In this document: positions 7,134-12,694 of the stretch, piece after piece | Layout of the letters: every line of letters begins with the position of its first letter | How positions within the stretch are numbered: position 1 is the stretch's first letter | From: Aedoeadaptatus acetigenes | GTDB taxonomy: Bacteria; Bacillota; Clostridia; Tissierellales; Peptoniphilaceae | Reading direction: 5' to 3' | NCBI RefSeq assembly: GCF_025566985.1 | Contig: NZ_JAOQJD010000020.1 | Location: 1 to 20,321, forward strand | DNA: 20,321 nt | Notes under the pieces: generated by a model | The model's database searches: none | What the model saw: the letters and a program-made list of their open reading frames with translations, nothing else | Told to the model about the DNA's origin: nothing | Made by a program: the position numbers and the translations under genes

Positions 7134-8900
7134 ATGACATTTTCTTCGAAAATTAAATCCATTAAACCCTACTTTGCCTCGTATCGAGGCATTTTGTTTA
7201 CCGATCTTCTATGCGCCGGGCTCACCACCGTTTCGGAAATTACCTTGCCCATGATCCTGCGCCATTTAACCAATCTCGGCGTAAAAGACATCAACCTCAT
7301 TACGCCCCATTTAATCGCCCGATTGGCCCTATTATTTTTCGTCATTAAGGCCGTGGAAATTATCGCCGCCTACTACATGACCAACATCGGCCACATGATG
7401 GGGGCGAACATCGAAAAAGACATGCGCCGGGACGTGTACAATCATCTGCAGACCTTGAGCGCCTCTTTCTACAACGACACCCAAGTGGGCCAGATCATGA
7501 GCCGCATCACCAACGACCTCTTCGACATTACGGAATTTTCCCACCACGCGCCGGAAGAATACTTTATCGCCGCGGTAAAAGTCATTACCACCTTCGTGAT
7601 CCTCGTATCCATTCACGTGAAGCTCACCTTGGTCCTTTATTTGATGATCCCCATTATGCTCGTGGCGGCCAGGAAATTTCGCATCCGCATGCTGGAAGCG
7701 CAGCGGAAGCAGCGGGCCAGAATGGGGGATTTAAACGCCACCATCGAAGATTCCATCTCCGGCATCCGCGTCACGAAATCCTTCGCCAACGAAGACATCG
7801 AACAGGCCCGCTTCGACGACGAAAACACCCGCTTTTTAGAAACCAAGCGTGAATACTACAAGGCCATGGCGGGCTTTAACGCCGTGACCAGAAACTTCGA
7901 CGGCATCATGTATCTCATCGTCATTATCGCCGGGGGCTGGTGCATGATGGCTGGGGAAATTCTCCCCGGCGACATGGTGGCCTACATTATGTACGTGACC
8001 ACCATGGTGGCCACGGTGCGGCGCATTATCGACTTCACCGAAACCTTCCAAAAAGGCCTCACCGGCATTGAGCGCTTCAACGAAATCATGGCCACGGAAA
8101 GCGACATTAAGGACAAAGCCGGCGCTGTGGACTTGGTGGACGCCGAGGGCGCCATCGCCTTCGAGCACGTGGACTTTTCCTACGAAGGCAAATTCAAGGT
8201 GCTGGACGACTTCCATCTGGCCATTCACCCGGGAGAGAAAGTGGCTCTGGTGGGCCCATCCGGCGCGGGAAAAACCACCATCTGCAATCTCATTCCCCGC
8301 TTTTGGGACGTGGATCACGGCGCCGTGAAAGTCGACGGCCACGACGTGCGTGACCTTACCTTACAGAGCCTGAGAAAAAGCATCGGCATGGTGCAACAAG
8401 ACGTGTACCTCTTTAACACCAATGTCATGGAAAACATTCGCTACGGCCGCCCGGAAGCCACCGACGAGGAAGTCATGGAAGCGGCGAAGCTGGCCAACGC
8501 CTACGACTTCATCATGGATCTGGAGGAGGGCTTCCAAACCCACGTGGGCGAGCGGGGCGTAAAGCTTTCCGGCGGACAGAAACAGCGGATCTCCATCGCC
8601 CGCGTTTTCTTGAAAAACCCGTCTATCTTGATTCTGGACGAAGCCACCTCGGCCCTGGACAACGAAAGCGAAATGATCATCCAACATTCCCTGGACGCTC
8701 TCACCGAAGGCCGCACCTCCATTACCATCGCCCACCGGCTCTCCACCGTGGAAAACGCCGACACCATTCTGGTCATGGAAAAAGACAAAGGCATTGTGGA
8801 GCGTGGAAACCACAAAGAGCTCATGGCCAAGGGCGGATTGTACCACTACCTCTACACCAAAGGCGGCGATTTGGTGGAAAACTTCGATACGACAAATTGA
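7134..8900 (+). CDS. ABC exporter half-transporter (fused membrane and ATPase domains)
   Basis: 588 residues. The exporter-type membrane domain covers about 12-315 with six segments. The nucleotide-binding domain covers about 340-575: Walker A GPSGAGKT (374-381), Q-loop around Q421/Q422, signature LSGGQ (478-482), Walker B ILILDE (498-503) and H-loop H533 (IAHRLST). All catalytic residues are intact. It is a half-transporter and must dimerise; a partner half is not seen next to it, so a homodimer is likely. The substrate cannot be read from the sequence; this B-family includes lipid and multidrug exporters. It starts 21 bases after the TraX-like gene behind an AAGG site and is the last gene of the cluster, followed by a terminator. 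Confidence 0.93.
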   Translation: MTFSSKIKSIKPYFASYRGILFTDLLCAGLTTVSEITLPMILRHLTNLGVKDINLITPHLIARLALLFFVIKAVEIIAAYYMTNIGHMMGANIEKDMRRDVYNHLQTLSASFYNDTQVGQIMSRITNDLFDITEFSHHAPEEYFIAAVKVITTFVILVSIHVKLTLVLYLMIPIMLVAARKFRIRMLEAQRKQRARMGDLNATIEDSISGIRVTKSFANEDIEQARFDDENTRFLETKREYYKAMAGFNAVTRNFDGIMYLIVIIAGGWCMMAGEILPGDMVAYIMYVTTMVATVRRIIDFTETFQKGLTGIERFNEIMATESDIKDKAGAVDLVDAEGAIAFEHVDFSYEGKFKVLDDFHLAIHPGEKVALVGPSGAGKTTICNLIPRFWDVDHGAVKVDGHDVRDLTLQSLRKSIGMVQQDVYLFNTNVMENIRYGRPEATDEEVMEAAKLANAYDFIMDLEEGFQTHVGERGVKLSGGQKQRISIARVFLKNPSILILDEATSALDNESEMIIQHSLDALTEGRTSITIAHRLSTVENADTILVMEKDKGIVERGNHKELMAKGGLYHYLYTKGGDLVENFDTTN

Positions 8901-8905
8901 GACGA

Positions 8906-8930
8906 GACTCGGCAGTGCCGGGTCTTTTTT
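8906..8930 (+). terminator. intrinsic terminator after the ABC exporter
   Basis: GACTCGGC (8906-8913), loop AGT, GCCGGGTC (8917-8924) make an 8-bp stem with one T-G pair, followed directly by a run of T to 8930. It begins 6 bases past the exporter stop and separates the cluster from ssrA. Confidence 0.9.
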
Positions 8931-8939
8931 CGCGAGCGA

Positions 8940-8968
8940 TTGACAGATAGGGCAAAAAACGATATTCT
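8940..8968 (+). promoter_or_regulatory. ssrA promoter
   Basis: TTGACA (8940-8945), 17-base spacer, TATTCT (8963-8968). Transcription would begin near 8975, a few bases before the mature 5' end of tmRNA, which leaves a short leader for RNase P to remove. Confidence 0.85.
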
Positions 8969-8981
8969 GGTAGATACCTAT

Positions 8982-9332
8982 GGGGACGAAATGGCTTCGA
9001 CGGGGATTCGGAACCCGGGGTAGCAAGCCGTTGATGAGTCAGGCAACGTAAAAATGGCTCAAAAAATTAAATGCTAACGAAAACAACGTAGCACTGGCAG
9101 CGTAAATTACGCTACCCACGGAACTAAGAGGACCACGGCTTAGGGAAGTGTCAAATCAGTGGTGAAACGTCATCGGTCAAGCTTTGCCCCGATGCCGGAA
9201 TTCATGAAGCTACCTTAATGCGACCTTTTGTTTTTCTTTTCGCCTTAAGGGAAATTTAAAGAAAAACTGAGCTTGGAGAAACCTCGGTGGAAGAGTTCTC
9301 GGACGCGGGTTCGACCCCCGCCGTCTCCACCA
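8982..9332 (+). ncRNA. ssrA: transfer-messenger RNA (tmRNA)
   Basis: The RNA rescues stalled ribosomes by acting first as alanine tRNA and then as a short message. The 5' end GGGGACG pairs with CGTCTCC just before the encoded ACCA (9329-9332). The start GGGGACGAAATGGCTTCGAC and the T-arm GCGGG-TTCGACC-CCCGC (9305-9320) are typical. The tag reading frame at 9073-9105 is GCT AAC GAA AAC AAC GTA GCA CTG GCA GCG TAA, giving ANENNVALAA, a normal Firmicute-type degradation tag. Length about 351 bases. The 3' end is intact even though an integrase gene lies just downstream, which fits integration that restores the end of the gene. Confidence 0.97.
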
Positions 9333-9335
9333 TAC
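9308..9335. other. probable attL at the 3' end of ssrA
   Basis: The T-arm and acceptor end of tmRNA is a well-known target of tyrosine integrases. Here base composition drops right after the encoded CCA, and a tyrosine integrase gene pointing toward ssrA ends 140 bases further on. The exact core cannot be set because the matching direct repeat (attR) lies outside the window; the limits given are approximate. Confidence 0.7.
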
Positions 9336-9349
9336 AATTTCAAAGGGTT

Positions 9350-9431
9350 TCAAATAATCTTGAAACCGCATGTTTAAGCCATTTGTTATTTTTGAAATAG
9401 CAAGTGGCTTTCATTTTATCTCAAATAATCT
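9350..9431. repeat. two direct repeats near attL (11 bp, 71 bp apart)
   Basis: TCAAATAATCT occurs exactly at 9350-9360 and 9421-9431, each followed by a similar tail (TGAAA / CGAAC). Position just inside the element end suggests integrase arm-type binding sites. This is inference from location. Confidence 0.6.
9376..9415 (+). terminator. probable terminator downstream of ssrA, inside the element
   Basis: A 16-bp stem (left arm 9376-9391, right arm 9395-9410, loop TTG), with two G-U pairs, is followed by TTTCATTTT on the plus strand. It would stop transcription leaving ssrA from running antisense into the integrase gene. Confidence 0.65.
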
Positions 9432-9437
9432 CGAACG

Positions 9438-9459
9438 GTTGCACACTCCGTTGCACACT
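9438..9459. repeat. tandem direct repeat GTTGCACACT, period 12
   Basis: GTTGCACACT occurs exactly at 9438-9447 and 9450-9459, separated by CC, between attL and the integrase stop. Closely spaced short repeats at an element end are typical of integrase or excisionase binding sites; function is inferred. Confidence 0.6.
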
Positions 9460-9471
9460 GAAAGCATAGTT

Positions 9472-10638
9472 TCATATAATGCCGTCTAATAAATCGACTG
9501 CCGATTTTTTAGAATCATCTAATACTGTTACATAAATTTCCGTTGTTCGTATATCATAATGTCCCAACAGCAATTGAATAGTTCGAACAGGAACGCCTTG
9601 TTCATAAAGCCTAGTAGCATAACTATGGCGAAGCTCATGGAATGTAAAAGTAGGTAGATTGATACTTTCGCAAATTGTTTTAACTCTTCTTGTGGGACGC
9701 TTACTTTCAATATAATTTCCCTTATCGTCTGGGAAGATTAAATTCCGGTCTATAAAATGGTCAGAGTCTCGTTTTAAATTTAAGGTAATTTCCTTTTGGC
9801 GATTCAACATTTTTATAGTAGTATCTGTAACCGGTATTTCTCGTATACTGGTGTCGCTTTTGGGAACGCTTATTTCTCTGTGCCAGGTTTTTTCTCCATT
9901 TTCCTTAATCTCAGCACTTTTTCTATATTGTTTATTGATTATAATAGAGTGTCCAGTATAGTCTTCCCAAGTTAGTGCTGTAATTTCGGCAAGACGACCA
10001 CCAGTGGCAAGCGACATATATATGAAATTATCTAGAGAAGTGTTTTTTAAATTGGAAACAAATTTTTGTTGTTGTTCTGCCGTCATAGGCATAGATCGTT
10101 TTTTTATTTTCGAATTGCGTTTGGGTATCGTGACTGAGGCAATGGGATTTTTATAAATATCTTCATGATTCATTGCGAAGTCAAGACAATGCTTTATAAT
10201 TCTATAGTTTTTTTGTATTGTGGGGAGTGGATATTTTTTTTGTAAATCATCAAAGTGGTATTGTAGGTGAGTTGCTTTTAAGTCTTTCATTTTGATTTTA
10301 GCAAGTGTAGAATTTTTAATTCGTAATCTATATTCCGTTTCATATTTTTGAAAACTTGTTGGCATAATTTTTTCTTTTTTGGAAGAAAAGATCCAGTGTT
10401 TAAAATAGTCTGCGAAAACTTCATCTGAAGGTTCGATAAGAATATTTTTATCTGCTAAGACCTGAAATTCTCGTAGCTTTTTAACGACTGTTTGGCGATC
10501 ATACCCGCCGACGGTTTTTCTAATTGCTTTGCCATTATTATCTACTTCAATTGTGACAGCTCCACGATAATAAACTCGTCCATTGCGTATTTCTGTCCAG
10601 ATACTTCCGTCACCATTGGCTCTTTTGATTTTTTTCAT
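9472..10638 (-). CDS. int: tyrosine site-specific integrase
   Basis: 388 residues with the usual three parts: an AP2-like arm-binding N-terminus (about 1-60, with VYYRGAVTI and VKKLREFQ), a core-binding SAM-like domain (about 75-165), and a catalytic domain (about 185-380). Catalytic residues R215 (TGGRLAEIT), K260 (SVPKSDTS), H334 and R337 (HELRHSYATRL), H360 (LLGH) and nucleophile Y369 (TTEIYVTV) are all present, so the enzyme looks active. The start is behind GAGGTGAC. It transcribes toward ssrA, and its stop is 140 bases from the tmRNA end. Family and position support integration and excision of this element at ssrA. Confidence 0.96.
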   Translation of the reverse strand: MKKIKRANGDGSIWTEIRNGRVYYRGAVTIEVDNNGKAIRKTVGGYDRQTVVKKLREFQVLADKNILIEPSDEVFADYFKHWIFSSKKEKIMPTSFQKYETEYRLRIKNSTLAKIKMKDLKATHLQYHFDDLQKKYPLPTIQKNYRIIKHCLDFAMNHEDIYKNPIASVTIPKRNSKIKKRSMPMTAEQQQKFVSNLKNTSLDNFIYMSLATGGRLAEITALTWEDYTGHSIIINKQYRKSAEIKENGEKTWHREISVPKSDTSIREIPVTDTTIKMLNRQKEITLNLKRDSDHFIDRNLIFPDDKGNYIESKRPTRRVKTICESINLPTFTFHELRHSYATRLYEQGVPVRTIQLLLGHYDIRTTEIYVTVLDDSKKSAVDLLDGII

Positions 10639-10677
10639 AATGTCACCTCATATCTAGAAAGTAAAGTCTTACAAATC

Positions 10678-10706
10678 TTGATATAGGCACTTTCGCATGA
10701 TAAGAT
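10678..10706 (+). promoter_or_regulatory. candidate promoter for a small RNA
   Basis: TTGATA (10678-10683), 17-base spacer, TAAGAT (10701-10706). Four or five of six bases match at each box. It faces away from the integrase start and leads into two hairpins and a T-run. The left arm of the inverted repeat 10687-10700 fills the spacer. Confidence 0.45.
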
Positions 10707-10739
10707 AAATGTGTCACCAGTACCTTCATGCGAAGGTGC
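10687..10739. repeat. long inverted repeat upstream of the integrase gene
   Basis: GCACTTTCGCATGA (10687-10700) and TCATGCGAAGGTGC (10726-10739) pair over 14 bases with one G-U pair, leaving a 25-base loop. It could be a two-site operator over the candidate promoter or, if transcribed from further upstream, an RNA stem. Confidence 0.7.
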
Positions 10740-10771
10740 TTGCCTCCAGTCAGTCGACTGGAGGCTTTTTT
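10713..10771 (+). ncRNA. candidate small RNA of about 60 bases
   Basis: From the predicted start near 10713 the RNA would fold as hairpin ACCTTC-atgc-GAAGGT (10722-10737), then a perfect 10-bp GC-rich terminator stem. Its template is the intergenic leader of the minus-strand integrase gene, so it would overlap any integrase mRNA leader that starts upstream of 10713. No reading frame of useful size exists in it. A role in controlling integrase is inference. Confidence 0.4.
10742..10771 (+). terminator. strong plus-strand intrinsic terminator between int and repressor
   Basis: GCCTCCAGTC (10742-10751), loop AGTC, GACTGGAGGC (10756-10765), then six T. The polarity is plus strand only, yet both neighbouring protein genes are on the minus strand, so it must serve a plus-strand transcript. 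That is the main reason for proposing the small RNA. Confidence 0.85.
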
Positions 10772-10791
10772 ATTTACTTACTATAAATCAG

Positions 10792-11424
10792 TTATATCTT
10801 ACTTAATTTATAAACAGCTTTACCAATAATTGAAATGTTTGAGTGGTTATCAAAAAGCATAGGTTTATACTTTGGGTTTTCTGCTCGAAGTTCAACTACA
10901 TCATTTCCATGCTTGTAGACCTTCTTCAATGTCGCAGAGTCATCGATAAGAACAGCAGCGATTTCGCCATTTTCGACGTCAGGTTGCTGCCTAATAAAGA
11001 CTATATCACCATCAAAAATGTAAGAAAGCACCATTGAGTCACCAGAGACTCTAAGACAAAAATCAGCGTTGATTTTTTTATCTAGGCTAATATATTCTTC
11101 TATATTCTCTTCAGCTAAAACTGGTACACCTGCAGCAATGGTTCCTATTAAAGGGTATTGCTTCGTGGAAGGTGGATTTATGGCATTAGTAATATTATTA
11201 AAGTCTTCATTGCCATAGAAGAGCCAGTTTATAGAAACATTTAATTTCTCGGCTATTTTAAGTGCCATAGAGTATGCTGGATCATTACGTCCAGACTCAT
11301 ATCCGGAGATAACACTTTTACTAGTACCAAGTTTATTAGCGAGTTCTTCCTGAGACCAGTCTTTGGAGAGCCTAGCCTTTTTAACTCTGGCACCAAAGTT
11401 TTTTAGATTTTCTTGTTTTTTCAT
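10792..11424 (-). CDS. CI-like repressor, HTH plus S24 self-cleaving domain
   Basis: 210 residues. The N-terminal HTH-Xre domain (about 8-66) has the recognition part QEELANKLGTSKSVISGYE. The C-terminal LexA/CI-type S24 peptidase domain covers about 88-208. The cleavage site is AAG-V with A98-G99. The catalytic pair is S130 (SGDSMVLSYIFDGD) and K167 (ATLKKVY). An intact dyad and cleavage site mean the repressor should cut itself when RecA is activated by DNA damage. The start follows AGGAGG. It diverges from the Cro-like gene over a set of operators, the normal lysogeny-switch layout. Known from the family: repression of the early operon and release by SOS. Its exact operators are inferred. 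Confidence 0.95.
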   Translation of the reverse strand: MKKQENLKNFGARVKKARLSKDWSQEELANKLGTSKSVISGYESGRNDPAYSMALKIAEKLNVSINWLFYGNEDFNNITNAINPPSTKQYPLIGTIAAGVPVLAEENIEEYISLDKKINADFCLRVSGDSMVLSYIFDGDIVFIRQQPDVENGEIAAVLIDDSATLKKVYKHGNDVVELRAENPKYKPMLFDNHSNISIIGKAVYKLSKI

Positions 11425-11445
11425 CTAACAACCTCCTGTACATAT

Positions 11446-11474
11446 AGTCTATCAAAGGGTGTTCGAAATTTCAA
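11446..11474 (-). promoter_or_regulatory. probable repressor promoter (leftward)
   Basis: On the minus strand, TTGAAA (plus 11474-11469), 17-base spacer, TAGACT (plus 11451-11446). Operator copy 1 (11461-11476) covers its -35 and part of the spacer, which suggests self-regulation. Confidence 0.55.
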
Positions 11475-11476
11475 TC
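11461..11476. promoter_or_regulatory. operator copy 1 (degenerate)
   Basis: GTTCGAAATTTCAATC shares the first half GTTCGAAAT with the other copies, while its second half has drifted. It overlaps the leftward repressor promoter. Confidence 0.5.
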
Positions 11477-11500
11477 GTTGCACGTAATAAAAAGAAAAAA

Positions 11501-11516
11501 GTTCGAAATATAGGTT
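11501..11516. promoter_or_regulatory. operator copy 2 (partial)
   Basis: GTTCGAAATATAGGTT matches the full operator in 12 of 16 positions. It overlaps the first bases of the -35 box of the rightward promoter. Confidence 0.6.
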
Positions 11517-11543
11517 GACATTTAATTATAGCATTGCTAATAT
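11515..11543 (+). promoter_or_regulatory. rightward early promoter
   Basis: TTGACA (11515-11520), 17-base spacer, TAATAT (11538-11543) with an extended -10 TG at 11535-11536. The predicted start is near 11550. Operator copy 2 touches the -35 and operator copy 3 lies on the start region, so binding at either should block it. Confidence 0.88.
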
Positions 11544-11551
11544 AAATGTAT

Positions 11552-11567
11552 GTTCGAGATATAGAAC
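11552..11567. promoter_or_regulatory. operator copy 3 (full)
   Basis: GTTCGAGATATAGAAC is a 16-bp site with GTTC/GAAC outer half-sites, at the predicted start of early transcription. The same 16 bases recur exactly at 11791. Confidence 0.75.
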
Positions 11568-11587
11568 TGTCCAAAGGAGGAAATATT

Positions 11588-11803
11588 ATGGAAGTATCCT
11601 ACAATAAATTAAAAGGACTAATGGCTGAAAAGGGATTTACCATTCGTTCGTTGTCTAAAAATACAGGAATTCCTGTAAGTACACTGTCCAATAAATTAAA
11701 TGGTTTAACAGAGTTTAAAACAAGTGAAATCCTAAAGATATCCTACATTTTAGGTATTTCTGATGTGACAGAATATTTCTTACTGCAAAAGTTCGAGATA
11801 TAG
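11588..11803 (+). CDS. Cro-like small HTH regulator (DUF739-like)
   Basis: 71 residues, nearly all one HTH-Xre domain: YNKLKGLMAEKGFTIRSLSK then IPVSTLSNKLNG as the recognition region. The ATG at 11588 is 7 bases behind AAAGGAGG. An earlier in-frame ATG at 11546 has no ribosome site and lies on the operator, so it is not used here. Position, size and divergence from the CI-like gene indicate a Cro-type antagonist. The last codons (AAG TTC GAG ATA TAG) double as operator copy 4. First gene of the rightward early operon. Confidence 0.87.
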   Translation: MEVSYNKLKGLMAEKGFTIRSLSKNTGIPVSTLSNKLNGLTEFKTSEILKISYILGISDVTEYFLLQKFEI

Positions 11804-11806
11804 AAC
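11791..11806. promoter_or_regulatory. operator copy 4, across the stop of the Cro-like gene
   Basis: Exact second copy of GTTCGAGATATAGAAC, 239 bases from copy 3. It includes the TAG stop of the Cro-like gene. A site inside the operon could give DNA looping with copies 1-3 or a transcription roadblock. Confidence 0.7.
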
Positions 11807-11883
11807 GGATTGCAAAATAAGATGTACATTTTTCTTAATTCTTTTTTGGCGTTACCGAGTTGAAATTATTGTTAAATCACTAT

Positions 11884-11903
11884 GTTGTTTTATGCTAAAC
11901 AAC
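11884..11903. repeat. inverted repeat before the excisionase-like gene
   Basis: GTTGTTT (11884-11890), spacer TATGCT, AAACAAC (11897-11903). The spacer could be a -10 box with TTGTTA 16 bases upstream (from about 11869), so this may be a second regulated promoter. The 119-base gap from 11804 to here otherwise shows only AT-rich sequence. Confidence 0.45.
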
Positions 11904-11922
11904 GACAAATAAGGAGTTAAAT

Positions 11923-12168
11923 ATGGAAGCAGTTGCATTGAATGACGTTGGATTTAATGAAGTTAAAAAGCAATTACAAAATATAGAAAATCTATTAGTT
12001 GAAAATAACAAATATGGTTTGTCCGTAAAAGAAGCTGCTAGATATAGCGGTATCGGAAGGACTCAGCTATACCGCCTCATGGAAAGTGGAGAACTTGATT
12101 ATAAGCAAGTGACACCACAAAAGAGAATTATCACGAAAAAAGCTCTAAATGACTACTTGGAAAGATAG
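11923..12168 (+). CDS. excisionase-like HTH protein
   Basis: 81 residues. The first 30 form a possible short coiled coil (FNEVKKQLQNIENLLVENN). A winged-helix/MerR-type excisionase domain follows (about 33-80): LSVKEAARYSGIGRTQLYRL, then GELDYKQV, then the ending KRIITKKALNDYLER. This is the layout of Tn916-like Xis and related proteins. It starts behind AAGGAG. Known role of the family: directing integrase toward excision, or local DNA-binding control. Its place in the early operon fits induction-dependent excision. A regulator role instead of true Xis cannot be excluded. Confidence 0.8.
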   Translation: MEAVALNDVGFNEVKKQLQNIENLLVENNKYGLSVKEAARYSGIGRTQLYRLMESGELDYKQVTPQKRIITKKALNDYLER

Positions 12169-12177
12169 TGGTTGGCT

Positions 12178-12363
12178 ATGGTAGTAACCTCAAAAGAAAG
12201 AGCGAACTATATAAGACTAAAACTGGTTAGCGTTATTTTCGCTGTCGATCTCGCCCTTAACGACAAGTGCAAATGCAATTGGAATGAAGATATTATAAAG
12301 AGCCTTATTGAGACACGTGACATGTGCCGGAGGACTTTGAATGAATTGGAGGAAGTCATATGA
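12178..12363 (+). CDS. small protein of unknown function (61 aa)
   Basis: I do not recognise this gene. I chose ATG 12178; an in-frame TTG at 12172 would add two residues. There is only a weak ribosome site (GTGG), and it may rely on translation from the excisionase-like gene that ends 9 bases earlier. The product is helical, with an amphipathic segment LKLVSVIFAVDLALND and an acidic C-terminal helix (IIKSLIETRDMCRRTLNELEE), and three cysteines. The stop overlaps the next start by 4 bases (ATGA), supporting an operon gene. Confidence 0.6.
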   Translation: MVVTSKERANYIRLKLVSVIFAVDLALNDKCKCNWNEDIIKSLIETRDMCRRTLNELEEVI

Positions 12364-12680
12364 AAGCATATTGTTTAAATGACTTAATAAACTGGGATTC
12401 AATCGATTATGATGACGTTACTATTGAGAGACTAATAATTGATGATTCGGTCGAAAAGATTATGATGCCCGGAGAAAGTAAAACGTGGTTTTATACAGAT
12501 GACTATAACGTTTATAAGTGGTACGAAAGCTATTCAGATGCTTTAGCCACGATAAATGAAGCTGTTGAATACGGATTGATTTCAACAAAGGAATTTCGAG
12601 AGTGGAGATTCTTGCACTGTAAACAGCCTGATGATCTTATAGAGTTTGCGGAAGAATTAGAAAGATCTTTCGTTTTTTAA
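12360..12680 (+). CDS. acidic protein of unknown function (106 aa)
   Basis: I do not recognise a domain. The product is acidic and rich in Asp, Glu, Tyr and Trp, including YTDDYNVYKWYESYSDA (about 45-61) and a final acidic helix LIEFAEELERSF. It has no signal peptide or membrane segment. It starts behind TTGGAGGAAG in a 4-base overlap with the preceding gene and ends 14 bases before the initiator gene, so it belongs to the early operon. Small acidic proteins at this place in phages sometimes act as DNA mimics or modulators, but nothing here proves that. Confidence 0.7.
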   Translation: MKAYCLNDLINWDSIDYDDVTIERLIIDDSVEKIMMPGESKTWFYTDDYNVYKWYESYSDALATINEAVEYGLISTKEFREWRFLHCKQPDDLIEFAEELERSFVF

Positions 12681-12694
12681 GGAGGATCTTGTAT

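Noticed and set aside
10643..10729. 28-codon minus-strand frame ending 4 bases before the integrase start
   Set aside because: Its only ribosome-like site is the GGAGG of the terminator stem, about 14 bases away, and the peptide has no recognisable feature; coupling to integrase is possible but unsupported.
11546..11587. Upstream ATG of the Cro-like gene
   Set aside because: It has no ribosome site and falls across the operator at the transcription start; ATG 11588 follows AAAGGAGG.
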